This document shows positions 1-11,674 of a stretch of DNA of 64,000 nucleotides, in pieces. Position numbers and translations under genes: made by a program. This DNA is from Athripsodes cinereus (Eukaryota; Arthropoda; Insecta; Trichoptera; Leptoceridae): positions 11,675,384 through 11,739,383 of the forward strand of contig OX388317.1 of NCBI GenBank assembly GCA_947579605.1, read 5' to 3'. The notes below the pieces were generated by a model, which saw only the letters and a program-made list of their open reading frames with translations, was not told the DNA's origin and ran no database searches. Each line of letters opens with the position of its first letter. Positions within the stretch are counted from its first letter, which is position 1.

Positions 1-129
1 GTTTGCCACCTATCCGAATGAATGTAAGTTTTTTGACATTGAAAGGACAGCTCGCATATTACTTAAATGCAGTTGATCTGCTAGCGACCCCACTTGTGGG
101 ATATGCCGTGATGGTATAGTAGTAGGTGG
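1..129 (+). mobile_element. SINE-A copy, 3' half, cut by the window edge
   Basis: The sequence matches the SINE-A body from the GCCACC block onward and ends in the family 3' signature: CCCCACTTGTGGGATATGCC, then GTGATGGTATAG and a short (TAG) tail. It is diverged from the full copies at 12380 and 31467. The 5' part lies outside the window. The short reading frame seen in most copies is a by-product of the repeat and not a gene. Confidence 0.85.
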
Positions 130-1131
130 TATAAGTATTCAGAGAATATACTTTCTGAAATATTATTTACATTCTACAATGTAAAGAACACGATTTCGTT
201 CATATCCCGATTATTTCAATGTTGTGGAAAGATAATTAGCTACTTCATTTTTCTACATCAATTTATGTGCATGCTGTTATAAGCTGTATTTTTATCTTCG
301 TCTGTCAAATTGTTATTGTTCTTTTTTTTTCAATTTAACATGTAAAAGGCTCTGCTCTGTAAAAGTGAAAATAAATGAATAAATATATTAATAAGATTAA
401 TTTACTGGCATACATTTTTTGACTCTGTTTATAGAAACAAGAGACATAGGTCTCTCTTCAATATTCCATCAAGACTTTATTGGGATTTTTTGATGTTTTG
501 AAACGATATATTGCGCCGTTTTCGTGATTCAAATCATCTCAAGGGCGCATTTACACTATTATTTCACATTATAATACATTGTTTACTATTTTTACACAAA
601 TTTGGTAAAATATTATTGTCACAAATTTTGATTAGATTTAATTTGTATGTTTCTATTTTTATAATTTAACGTTTTTACTTTAGCACAGTAAACATCAAAA
701 ATTATATATAATTAAATAAACTACACTATTTTTAGAGCGCCATCTACCCAAACATTGGATGGTAGTTTACCTTAGGTAAGAATTTATCTCACATCGGCAT
801 TTATGGCTAGGTATATTAATTCAAATAACACGATTCGAGTCATACATCATGTCTCAAGCTAAAGAGCAGAGATGAAAAGTAGATTCACAAAACAACTATT
901 TCATATTATTATCAAAGGTGGTTTGCGACTGCTTTCTGAGAATGCGATGATGAATGTTCCATAAAATAATGCTTGAGAGACTAGACAATATTTCTAGGTA
1001 CCTATCTTACAACTTGAAGCTAGACGCGCTGATGACAAGTTTATCAGTTGTATGCTTTATCTTTTTTTAATTTATGAAACTGGTGATGTATTATTTGATA
1101 CTCTGAGCTATCATTGTTATATTTCTTACTA
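130..1131. other. AT-rich spacer, no gene seen
   Basis: This is AT-rich non-coding sequence with no ORF or repeat family I can name. It holds a 13-bp palindrome (TTACCTTAGGTAA) near 767, and a similar ACCTTAGGTAAGAA string recurs near 7275. Confidence 0.5.
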
Positions 1132-1184
1132 CTAGTGTAAGATTTATTTAAAATTAATTACTATTAAAATAAATCTTACACTAG
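1132..1184. repeat. Perfect 18-bp inverted repeat (hairpin or micro-MITE)
   Basis: The arm CTAGTGTAAGATTTATTT at 1132-1149 is exactly the reverse complement of 1167-1184, with a 17-nt AT-rich loop. The size and perfection fit a fold-back micro-element or a stem-loop. No coding function is implied. Confidence 0.7.
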
Positions 1185-1223
1185 AAGGTGTTAGTACAGA
1201 TAGTATCAATTGACAGGTAAATA

Positions 1224-1466
1224 CTACTACTACTACTATACCATCACGGCATATCCCACAAGTGGGGTAGCCAGCAGATCAGCTGCACGTAAGAAACATG
1301 CAAACTGTCCTCTTCGTGCCAATATAAAATCAAGACATTCAGGATGGGTGGCAAGCCTCATCGCTGAATTTAAGATGTAAAATGTCTTATTTTTTTCGAA
1401 CACCTGCCTTTTACAGGACACTCGAAAACTTACACAGAAGAGTGGGAGACCAATTCTTTACCTAAA
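1224..1466 (-). mobile_element. SINE-A copy, nearly full length
   Basis: Reading the minus strand gives the SINE-A head (lacking only about the first 20 nt), the internal block GCGATGAGGCTTGCCACCC, the GCACGAAGAGGACAG segment, and the 3' end GATATGCCGTGATGGTATAG with a (TAG)n tail at 1224-1240. It is very similar to the copies at 12380 and 31467, so the family moved fairly recently. The 61-residue frame inside it is not a gene. Confidence 0.9.
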
Positions 1467-2347
1467 ATTATTTATTTTAAAATCTAATTGATGGTTGCTT
1501 ACCTTAGAAAATAATTTATTTCTGATTTTCTATGTTTTCAATTAACATAAGGCATTTTTAATGCAAAGAGATTATAGTACCTATGGTATATTGAAGAACA
1601 CAATCAGGTAATGTTTTTAAAGAATTGTGGTTTTTATGTGAAAAATAGGTTTGAAAGCAAAATCAAATTTGAATGATTTTTTGTGGCTTTGTTATGGTAT
1701 AAAAAATGGTTCCACTATAATTCTAAACATCTCTTCCAAATTTTTATAAGTAGATTAATATAATGACATACACACATTATAGGCACATACATCGTAACTC
1801 CAACCCGTGATATCTAAGTACTTGAAAACTCATAAAATGTGCGGGGTGAAAAATTTCTTGAAAAAAAAAATATTACCGAAAAAGGGGATGTGAGAATACG
1901 AGCTTCCAAATGAGGCGTCATTTGAAATTTGGTGCTTGAAAATTACTTATTCGTTTACGACCTTCACCGTCCTGAATAATATAGCCTCCGTCGAGTTTTC
2001 TTCTACTACTACTACTAGGTATACTACTTGTCATTAGTGATGGATATCTGAACGCAAACTAAACTCTGAAAGCTTTCTTCAAGTTTGCTCTACTTCCGTA
2101 GTTTTTTTTTAACAGCAATATGTGAATATTGTTATTATGTATTTCACACACATGTTTTCAAAGTTAGTGAATCATTTCGCCACGACAGGAAAATATGTGT
2201 ATGAAATTGCGAGTATTAAACGATGTAAATAAAAAAATAAGAATAAATGTCGTAAAAAAGTATTCTCATTTGGTATTAATATATTCCAAAAATGTATTAA
2301 AAGCATATAATATATTATGTAGGTTATTCAAAAAAAGAATTTCTCGG
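1467..2347. other. AT-rich spacer
   Basis: No gene is seen. A short (CTA)n run near 2003-2020 resembles the reverse complement of a SINE-A tail but has no attached body that I can align. Confidence 0.4.
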
Positions 2348-2443
2348 CACATATAGTGCGACCTGTATGTTGACAATAATACATATTCAGTTGGTGCACT
2401 GGCCACCTCCTTTGCGTATGATGCCGTGATAGAATGAATAGAG
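2348..2443 (+). mobile_element. SINE-A remnant, highly diverged
   Basis: The string CTGGCCACCTCCTTTGCG followed by ATGATGCCGTGATAGAATG lines up with the SINE-A 3' end (CTGGCTACCCCACTTGTG, then ATATGCCGTGATGGTATAG). The preceding 50 nt align loosely with the body. This is an old copy. Confidence 0.55.
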
Positions 2444-2478
2444 AGAAAAAGAATGCTGAAAGCTTATATTACAAAGTT

Positions 2479-2620
2479 ATTTATTATTTATTTATTTTAT
2501 TCTACACTGTACATTGCTTACATTACAATAATACAAATTAACATCATTTATACAATTCAATGTGCAGAGGGCGAGTTTATCGATAAAATACTATGTCTTC
2601 CAACTAACCCGGTTAATCAA
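2479..2620 (-). mobile_element. LINE 3' UTR fragment (TTAGTTGGAAGACAT family)
   Basis: On the minus strand this reads GTTAGTTGGAAGACATAG, then GATAAACTCGCCC, then AT-rich sequence with AATAAA repeats and an (AAAT)n tail at 2479-2500. The same block occurs at 40178-40306, 41893-42034 and, more diverged, 56024-56143. The layout of stem-loop, GCACA, AATAAA and simple tail is typical of a non-LTR retrotransposon 3' UTR. No coding part is present. Confidence 0.65.
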
Positions 2621-2927
2621 TTAATCAAATAACATTGAAGTACTTATTTGAAAAGAGTATAATAAAGTGTAGAGTAGTAGAATCTTGACAGAATTTGAAG
2701 AGAACAAAATGAAAAACTCTTCATAAACAAATAAGCTTTATTTGACGATTTATCAAAAAACAGCTAAAATGATTTCAACGTCGTCAATCAGGTATCTCTA
2801 CAATCATTTTTAAAGATTGTATAGTACAACAATATATACGAGTGTTGTATTAATGGTCAATTAGTGTGCTGAGCTGTACTTTACCATATTGATGTGTTGC
2901 CTTGTTTTTATTGATGGTTTCGTTTTA

Positions 2928-2978
2928 CACAGTATAAAAATTCAAAATGTTTGAATCGTTTTGAATTTTTATACTGTG
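2928..2978. repeat. Perfect 20-bp inverted repeat hairpin
   Basis: CACAGTATAAAAATTCAAAA (2928-2947) is the exact reverse complement of 2959-2978, with an 11-nt loop. It may be a minimal fold-back or mariner-like MITE end pair. Downstream sequence to 3095 ends in an (AAATA)n tail and could be another LINE 3' tail. Confidence 0.7.
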
Positions 2979-2984
2979 GTAATA

Positions 2985-3095
2985 TAGGAGGACTTTTGGG
3001 GTCTATATTGTATGTAATTTGATTTTTGTAATATTTATTGTATTGACTGTTTGTTCCTTGCGAAAATAAAGAAAATAAATAAATCAATAAATAAA
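2985..3095 (+). mobile_element. Probable LINE 3' tail
   Basis: AT-rich sequence ends in AAAATAAAGAAAATAAATAAATC and similar (AAAT)n repeats. The form (short UTR, AATAAA, simple-repeat tail) is that of a non-LTR element 3' end, but no coding part or second copy confirms it. Confidence 0.35.
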
Positions 3096-3697
3096 TTTAG
3101 AGCATCGAGTCCACTAGCAATGTCAAATCATTCACTTCAAATATAACGGAAACTTGATTAACTTGATGCAAGTACACAAATAATTATTATTTAAACTAAA
3201 GCACAAAGTTATGTATCTATTGCCGATTGGAAATTTGTCGATTGATTGATATAATACAAACAAACTTCCTGTTTCACTTTATCATGATGTTTCCCAACAA
3301 CGGTGAGTCTGAACGGAAACTTATTACATTACCAAGTCATTTTCTCAGCAAATTTCTATTTAATTACACAGTGTATGTATGTAGATACTTCAGAACGGAA
3401 TAGTACCTATAACAACGAGGAAATAAGTTGCACTGTTACGAATATTACTAAAAGCGATTTAATGTACCTACCTACTTTTCTAAAAGCGTTTATAAGGAAA
3501 AAAGCGTTTTGTAATGAACCGATACAAAATGTTTTGTTAATGTTAAAATAATTATAGCACAACTAAAAAATAATATACTTGTAAAAACTGTGATTAAAAT
3601 TACATTATTTCTATCGAGACTTTGTGAAGCCTTAAAACAAAAAAATAACTTCTACATATATTATGCGGGAAAATGTGTTAAGAAATATGACAAATGA
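3096..3697. other. Spacer, no clear gene
   Basis: An 82-residue open frame lies at 3303-3551 but has no recognisable motif and AT-driven composition. A donor-like GTGAGT at 3302 after ATGATGTTTCCCAACAAC is the only exon-like hint. Confidence 0.35.
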
Positions 3698-3855
3698 GTT
3701 CGTCGGTAGCCTGGAGGTAGTCTCGGCCTCGTGAACAAGGGGTCCGTGGTTCGATACCAGGTGCCGACAAACTCCCATTTCACGACACAATCTTTTAGTA
3801 GCTTACTGTGAAAGGTGTATAAGGTTGTATTTGGGTTTATAACAAAAAACCCCAG
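3698..3855 (+). mobile_element. SINE-B copy with tRNA-like head
   Basis: The first 70 nt form a tRNA-like unit. GTCGGTA (3702-3708) can pair over all 7 positions with TGCCGAC (3762-3768) as an acceptor stem. TAGCCTGGAGG is an A-box-like element and GGTTCGATACC a clear B box. The body (TTTTAGTAGCTTACTGTG, then AAAGGTGTATAAGG) is shared with copies at 36864 and 61704. This is a pol III-type SINE and not a tRNA gene, because the body always follows and the copies share it. Confidence 0.85.
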
Positions 3856-3947
3856 ATCCAACGCCAGAAAAAAAAGACTGTGCACCAGCATATTCTGCGA
3901 AATCTGTAAGTTATATAAATTACAACTTGAAACCGGGAAAGATAATA

Positions 3948-4045
3948 ACTTTTCTTCTTCAAGTGCCAAGTCAGGTCCTCCTTACGTCGGCTATCACCCT
4001 GGCGTAGACTTCTCTGTCCTGTGCTAGCTGGATCAGCTCCATGAT
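3948..4045 (-). pseudogene. LINE ORF C-terminal stub with (GAA)n tail
   Basis: The minus strand translates as ELIQLAQDREVYARVIADV followed by RRT and a stop, the usual C-terminus of RTE-like LINE polyproteins (AQDR...W/Y... pattern). A GAAGAAGAAAAG tail follows at 3948-3960. Only about 30 codons remain, so this is a severely 5'-truncated insertion. A related but different stub appears at 54998-55085. Confidence 0.65.
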
Positions 4046-4050
4046 GATGA

Positions 4051-6380
4051 ACTAACTAACATAACTTGAACATATTTAAAAAAAATCTTATGAAAGCTGA
4101 CCCACAAAAGGGCTGATTATTCAAACCGTAAGATTCCTATGTGTAAGTTATAAATAATATACCAGAGCGCGTAAGGAATGTGTAAGAAAATTTACTTTAA
4201 TCGACACAAATCGCTCACAGTTCACTTGTTTATTCTCTTTTTATCCTTCATAGCATTTGTTAGTTAAAGTTTAATACAAAATAACATGGTTATTTTTATA
4301 GTGTTTTATCTGCGACGTTATGGAAATAAAACATTAGATCATCTTGTCTGTTATAACTTTTTATCTTCAATCGGCATCTTAGAGGACATAGATACAAGTC
4401 AATTTAATGGTGATGACTCGGTACCTTCGACTATAAAAATAAATCAGCTTGAAATGAAAGATGTGTCAACTCTCACAATTCCACTTTATTACTCAATAAA
4501 GTTGAGCTTTTTTAGGGCGACGCAAATGCAAAAGGAATTTTAAATTTGTCTTTTAAAATTTAGCACGAACATTATACTTATACAATTGTGTGTTCTGGAA
4601 ACAATTTATTTTTAAGTCATTTCCTTCCACGTTCTCCGTACATTATTTCTGAATGAAAAAGTAGGTATTACCATGTTTTCTGAATGAGATACGTGAGATT
4701 ATAGTTTATCAGAGACGTTACCGTATATTTTGATACTATGATTTATTGATATTAATTATTTGAAGTCCAATATAATTATGTACTACAAGATGGAAAAAAC
4801 GAGAAATATGGAGAGAAGTAGAATCCCAAAAAAAGTCTCAGATAAATTCATACAAAGTTTAAAAAATATTTTAGATATATTTAGACGTCAATTTAATTGC
4901 AAATAAATAATTATCCTTGCTTCAAATTTTCAAACACATCTAATTTTTTTTTTCAATTCAATCTCTACGAAATTGTTTTCGACTAATACCTATCTCTTTT
5001 TAGCTGGTTCAGATTTATAAATACTCAATTGTAGAGAATATTTCATATTTTCTAACTGAATATATGCGATGATCGAAGGTCGATGAAAATCTTGATCATA
5101 AAGATTTGAAAAACAGACATATTGTGTAAAATCTGTTTTGATGAATGAACACAAAAGTAATTTTTTGGATTGGTGAACTACATTTGAGCTCGATGCCTTA
5201 ATGCAATTAAACTAACGCTTTTTGTGCTTGCCTCTGTATTTTAATTGTAATAGTACATCAAAGAAAATTAAATTAAAATCTATGCAATTTCTTCACGGGA
5301 AGTCGCCAATTACCAATTTGTTAGGTATCCAATTGCTTTGTGCATAGCAACATTCCATCTATTATATTGGCACCGTACGAAATCGTTGTCAGTGTATAAA
5401 TGAATAAAACAGAAAAGGTTATCAAAATCGTAGGCCAATCTATAATATAAAAGAGAGGTGATCAGAAAGTTGAAGTCGTAATTTGAACTTACCGATTAAT
5501 TCATGTTGTGGATATCAGATTTGTTATTATAGTCTTTTACAATAGGTATCCTAAGATTAAAGTACGTTTAAATCACCCGAAACCAATTCGCAAGCATTGG
5601 AAAACTTTAACTAGTCAAAATCTATCCTCAAAATAATTCGTATCTGATGATATATCAAGTAATAAGTGATGAAATTTGCCATTCTTCATCATTGAATTGA
5701 CGATTTTAAATATTATAAAACGTAAAGCTTTTTACAGGACATTCGAAAATTATAATAAAATATATATTTAGAATGGATGGCATTTCTACTACAAAATGTA
5801 CTTAGGCTATTATAAATTTGATGTTTAACTACTAAGTATTTACATTCCATCATTTAACTGCAAATCTTCGTTTTGATGTTTGTAACTTTGATACAATATG
5901 AAAGGGGTGCACTTCTCCTGAAATATTTAAAATGATAAGTCGGTATAATATGAATTTAAATGTAGGTTAATTTATACGTAGGTTAGGAGGTTCTTCTTGG
6001 CTTTTGATCTATATATAATGAAATAGATAATATCAAATGTAGTAGTAAAATGTATTTGAATACCTTCATCTTAAATTTATACTGCAAGATAGTCGCTGCG
6101 ATACAATCTTCCTCTTTTGATTGAGAAATTCGTAGCTTACTTTCAGCTACATCTTCATGTCAGATTATAAAAAAACAACAATAAAAAAGTTAATGATAAT
6201 CTTTCGTTTCATCTTTCAAACAATCTTAAAATATAATGAAGAAAATTGCAAAGTGTCCACAGTTAATTTGAATTAATTTTCATATTTTTATATATCAATT
6301 AAAACGTTTTGTTGACTTTTGAAAAAGAGTATTACAGGACGTGCGTAGGAGAACAATTTAAATGAACAAATTAAAAAAAA
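4051..6380. other. AT-rich spacer with a SINE-A head scrap
   Basis: No gene is identified. The 85-residue open frame at 4286-4543 has no known motif. Near 5725-5750 the string CTTTTTACAGGACATTCG resembles the reverse complement of the SINE-A head. The rest is AT-rich and anonymous. Confidence 0.45.
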
Positions 6381-6460
6381 ATACTACTACATTACACCCT
6401 CATGGCGGGGTAGGCAGGGAGAACGGAACGTCACGTTGCTCTGTCCTTAAAAGAGGGCTC
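6381..6460 (-). mobile_element. 3' end of the RTE-like LINE family, diverged
   Basis: The minus strand carries GTTCCGTTCTCCCTGCCTAC, then CCCGCCATGAGGGTGTAATG and a (TAG)n-like tail. This matches the 3' end of the intact LINE at 22811-25862 (GTTCCGTTCTCTCTGCCTAC, then CCCACTTGGGATACGGCGTG). It is a 5'-truncated old copy. The upstream 50 nt may extend it. Confidence 0.7.
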
Positions 6461-9400
6461 AACACCCCTTCTTTGTGATTTCATGCGAACGAATTAGCAA
6501 AATTACTACCTTTTTATTTAAAATATATTTTAAATTCTGGATAACATTTAAGTATGTTATTTTTTATATTTATATAATATTTTGAAAATTTTAAATGCGA
6601 TTTTATCCTTTTAGTTTTATTTTGCTGCGAGAAATATAGTGAAAATAATTTTTGAAAACTCCCCTCGCAATTATGATATGTTGAATGGTGTTATTTTAAA
6701 CAAATTATCCTTAATAATACAAGAGTGTTAATTAAAATTTAAAACCAAGATTAATCTTAAAATATCGTGAATTTTATGATGCACCTTGATTTATTTATTT
6801 ACAACCCTTGAATTTTCTTAATTATTATGACAAACTGCATACACATAAAAAAAATCATTATCAAAAAATGATGGAGAATGTTTATAATTCAACCATTTGT
6901 TTTATTTATCATAATATGGTATGTTGTTTACCGTGCATACTTCATAATAACGTCATTATGTGCAATAATCAAGAAAATAGCGAGTTTCACAAGTTTTTAG
7001 ATTCAGAAGGCCTACTCTGTGCCTAGTGAGAGCATGTGAGATCGTACTCGCTCTGTCTCTGAATTAGGAAATAAATAAATTCAATTTATAGAATAAATAC
7101 AGCTTAAATTTTATTTATATGTGACAACATACTATTTTTTTATACTCATGAATATTTTTGTATATAAAGTTTTGTCTTATATTTATTAATAAAGCTATTT
7201 CATTTATTATTTAAATAATTTTCTCTGCGCCTACTAAAAATTGTTGCCTGAAACCACTAGAGCTAAATCTGATTTGTACCTTAGGTAAGAACGGCTCTTA
7301 AAAAAATACACCCTACTGAATTAGTTTGTAGATATACCTATCGAATATCCAAACTGTATCAGGGTTTTATAATTTTATTCAAATAGCATTTATCGTCGTT
7401 CATTCTATCGACAGTTCTATAACGTCTTTAGTGACAGTCTCTTTTTAAATTCCCCTTCACTTTATATTATTCGTGAAACCACAAAATTTATTTTTGCGTA
7501 ACGTTGTCGGTGAAATACATTCTTTTGATTTTCAGAAGACGAACAAATCGCTTTTTAACCAAAAAAGACTGAAAGAGAATTTTCCGCGGAAGTATTTTAC
7601 CAAATATGTTGTACGTACATCAAACCACGCTTTGTGTCGTTTCCTAAAGGAATTCTCCACAAAATATTCATGTTTATAGAACTTATGTAGGTACGTATTT
7701 TATAATGAATTGTTTGAGAAATGCGATTTTCTCTTTTTGCACTGTAACATTCTGTACAATAAACAAATAAGACATGAAAATTTTCTTTTCAAGAAGTAAA
7801 TTGTACGTTTAGTCAAAAAAACATACATATTATCTATTTTATTATTATTCTGAATCAGGTATGTCAGAAATTTCAGTGAATAAAAGAAAAATATATAGAA
7901 TACGAAAAAATCCGTAAAATTTAGTTATTAGTTTTTTTTTATCATTCAAATACAACATTCTAGGATTTCTTAAGAATGGTGCTTTAATTGAAAACTTTTT
8001 ATTTAAAGGATGTTAAAATAGATTGTTTTTTTTTATTATTGTCTCTTTCGTATTATGAAATGAAAAATTGTAACAAACTAAGTTAACACATAGTTTGATT
8101 AAATAAAAACATAACATAGGTATAACATATGTACATATTTTTAAGGCACATTTTTTTATAGATGAGTATTTTATGTTTTAAGCTTTGGTTAGATGCCAAA
8201 ACCGAGCCATACAAATGAATTGGAATAATACGAACTTAGACATGCATCGCTATTTCGGAGGGCACTGGGTGAATGTGCGTGAATCGAAACAAAACAATGT
8301 AGTATTTTGCTGTGAGGTATCCTTCACTATATTTCCTTGTATTCCATACGACAGATTGCCATGTACGTGGTGCGAATCCAAAATAAAGTTAGGTAGGAAA
8401 TTTGATAGTCGTTTCGTCTATATTAATAGAAATCAACCAACATATTCGTACATACACGTGTAAATGTACTACAAATATATACTTTTAGACGTGTTGTATT
8501 GTACAAAGTCAACATATTTGTGAACATGTCAGAATGTAATACAAGGGTACATATTCGCAATATTTTGCTTAAATTTTTATTTATCTTTAATGTTTATAGC
8601 AGAGATATGATCTTCGATAGTTCTAGCTGACTTTTTTGTTTACTGACATATGAAATGCTGAGGTCATATCGATATTGAGACAAAAAACAAACAACCTGTT
8701 AATTAAAAATATAGATTCTTGTTAATGTTATTATCCCTACTATCAGTGGGAAGTACGTAGGCAAGAGAAGTTCAGGAAAAAAAGAGTTTAGTGAAGAAAT
8801 ATTAATTAATTTAACAGCAGAAAGATGATTGAAGAATGATACACTTTTAAAAACAGACTAGAAGATCTGTAGCAAACCATTTTCATGATAATGATCTCAA
8901 TTGGGATAAAATCACTCTAGAAAGATGGGATTAGTTTTCTTAATACTTGTGTTCTCAAGGGAAATAGTTAAGGAAGTAAAGAATGATAGTGTGTATATTA
9001 AGTATTTGTTTTTTTTACCATATGAATTCCATAAGTTGAACTTTACGTAACAAAGAACGCGATTGAATTAAAATGATGAAAAAAGAGAGAAAGCTAATTT
9101 TGTTTTGTAATTCTCCTATCCCCAATCAACCGTCTTAATCCCAGGAGTGTATCCCAAATAAGAATTAACTGAATTAATTAGAATCGTTCGTAAATAATAT
9201 AAAAAGCATTGAAATAAAGTCATAACCATAGCTAATTACAATTAGCGGAATTTATGGATAATGGCAAAGATGTCTTCAGTTTGGATAGAAGTAGTAGTAG
9301 TAATTATCAATTATAAAGTTTTACCCAAATGAAAATTTTCTTAGAATAATAATTTTACTTACGTATATTATTATTCGTTAAAAGCGTTTTGATATTATTA

Positions 9401-10704
9401 TTATCATTAGATACTAGCTTTTATAATCAAGCTTTGTCTAGAAAAACAATTATTATTATTATTATATTGACTAACAACACTTCTTAAGAAAATTGGTACT
9501 GATTTAGTAAATGACAAATAATTAAATCAATTTCGAGTACTTTGCTGTGAAAAGCGAAAAAAAGAAAGAAATAGAATGAAAATATTCTGATTTATTAATG
9601 CTTTTGATTATTGTAATGATTAAATTAATCTTTATTAAAAAATATGTTGTACATATTTCAAATAGTTAATGACATATTATTTTTTGGTATTTGCAGTATT
9701 AGTATATAAAAAAATAAGGTTTTTCATGAAATACATTCAAAATTATTATATCTTTCAATATTTTATGACACAAATAAAATATCAGTATTGAAATTAAACT
9801 TTATTTTCAACCGTATTTGTGGTTAGTTTTCCATACTTTCCATGGTATTTGATACGAAAATTTGAATATGTAAGCTGGGTACCTATAGTTTAAAAAGTAT
9901 TTTATTTACTTAAAGGTACTCAAACGACGTTGAATTTGTTTGGAGTCTCATAACATCTTGAGGTTTTAAAACTATATGCTTGTTTCGTGAAGCTGAAATA
10001 GATCAGAATCGATTAAATTCTAATCGCCCGTATTAAAATAATGAGACTCAAAACTCGTGCAAAGAACATAAATATATTTGCAACGACAAAAAGTTATCAG
10101 TACTGGGATTGTACGAAGAAAACAGTGACGGTGAAAACATTTTAGTAATGGAGAATTCATAGTATTAATTTGATGATTTGATTTTGAAAACTTTATTGAA
10201 CTCTCCCACACTCCACTTTTGTGCCTAAATCATAAAGGAAATTATTATTATATGAGAAGTAGCATAGAGGATGGTTGGATGGATGAAAGTTGATGGTGAG
10301 GAAATATGGAATTCATCAAAACTTAAATTCGGTGAAATTGAGTTAGTAAGACTTGTGACTTTTCACATCAGGCATTATGTTTAATAAGACGTATGATTTA
10401 ATTATTTTACTTTTAAACTTGGAAAAATTATTATTATTATCCAATTTATGAGTTTTTGTGCTTATTTTAGTTATATTTTATATGTTACTGTTAACGTGAA
10501 TTTTCTTATATAAAGTTTTTTGAAGCATTCGAATTGTGATCAGAGAGGGGTAAGATTTGTTTGCCATATACAGGTTAGCAATTTAACAGATAAGAAAAAG
10601 GTTTCTGCATAATATGCTTTAAATTTAAAGAAATCATTACAGAATATTCCTAAAGTAATGTAGCCAGTAGGCTTACAACATATAATAGATATGCAATTTG
10701 TCTT
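6461..10704. other. Long AT-rich spacer without supported genes
   Basis: Several 60-90 codon open frames occur (6808-7026, 7473-7679, 8185-8463, minus 10020-10211) but none has a motif I recognise. The sequence at 7520-7535 (TTCTTTTGATTTTCAG) looks like a splice acceptor, and the frame after it is modestly coding-like (KTNKSLFNQKRLKENF). I rate it too weak to call an exon. A short (TAG)n run is at 9290. Confidence 0.4.
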
Positions 10705-10708
10705 TTAA

Positions 10709-11670
10709 CCTTTTACTGTGGACTTGCGGTCTCACAGGCCCCGCATAAATTTCGTTTTGTTAGTTTGGATCCATCCACCCTCTCTGCACTGCTTTCTAGC
10801 TCAGTAGCTTCGTATTAAGTTGTGAGATGATCATTTTGAGTGGAGGTCGCGTCATTTGTTCGTTGGTACGCAAGTTATGTTATTTGAAAAATTGGTCTAT
10901 ATTTGTCATACAAAATATTTTCATAGGAAAATTTATATTTTTTTATTTTTTAGTACAAATTGGCTGAAAAACGACCATTTGAAAGTTCGGAAGAGTAATT
11001 TACAAAAAAAAATTCAAGTGACTGGTTCTTATTTTGAAGACGAATTGAATGAGATATTACTTGATTCGGATCAGTCGGATATAGAAGATGACATTGAAGA
11101 ATTTCTAACGCAATAATCAGAATTTGTACAGCAAAGTGATGAAGAAAATGAAAGTGAACAGAATTTGTCCAACAAAAATGAAAATAAATATATCATATGT
11201 TTTTATTGGATGCAGACAGCCCATTTGTCTGCAATACTCTAAACTTTTGGTCAATAAATTACGCGAATTAGTCATTTGTCAGAATTTTTGTTTTCGCGCT
11301 TAGTTATTATTTTTATATATTATTTTATACCTTATATGTAATTATTTTAGAACAATAGGAATATTATGTTTTTGATTGGATTTTAGATCATAGTTTTTGA
11401 ATATAGTATGGCTTTGTCAAAAATAGGCTAAATATTACCTAATTACCTTAGTACTAATAATGCCTATTTTTTTTATATAAGTATCCAACAATAAATGACT
11501 GTTAATTTTTACACCCATATTTTATTAATATGAGCCAACAATTAAATATAGCTTCAGTTTCTAAGCAATTTATAAAAGTGTTTATTATAAAATATGGATC
11601 TAAACATAGCGGTCTGTCGGGCCTCACGTCCAAGGTAGTGTAAAAACTAAATCACGTCCACAGTAAAAGA
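10709..11670 (+). mobile_element. piggyBac-family element, internally decayed
   Basis: The element is bounded by TTAA on both sides (10705-10708 and 11671-11674), the duplication specific to piggyBac. The terminal inverted repeats agree: CCTTTTACTGTGGAC at the left, TCTTTTACTGTGGAC as the reverse complement of the right end. Subterminal GCGGTCT and GGGCCTCACGTCC/ACTTGCGG-type motifs lie inside both ends. The length of 962 bp is far below an autonomous piggyBac, so this is an internally deleted copy. Confidence 0.82.
10856..11190 (+). pseudogene. Remnant of piggyBac transposase N-terminus
   Basis: The open frame ends in an acidic stretch (LLDSDQSDIEDDIEEFLTQ), meets a TAA at 11113-11115, and continues in frame as SEFVQQSDEENESEQNLS. 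Acidic, Asp/Glu-rich N-termini beginning near the left inverted repeat are normal for piggyBac transposases. The DDD catalytic core and C-terminal Cys-rich domain are absent. Position inside the TTAA-bounded element supports the reading, although the upstream half of the frame (LFEKLVYICHTKYFH) has no recognised match. Confidence 0.5.
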
Positions 11671-11674
11671 TTAA

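Noticed and set aside
1236..1421. 61-codon frames in SINE-A copies (for example 1236-1421, 12437-12622, 31525-31710)
   Set aside because: They recur only because the SINE recurs; the start lies within the tRNA-like/LINE-derived body and the frame is broken in older copies. There is no sign of selection on the protein.
3290..3310. First-exon candidate ATGATGTTTCCCAACAAC followed by GTGAGT
   Set aside because: Only about six codons before the donor, with no promoter or partner exon; chance is likely.
3702..3768. A genuine tRNA gene
   Set aside because: The fold is good, but the same sequence with an attached 90-bp body occurs three times, which is SINE behaviour.
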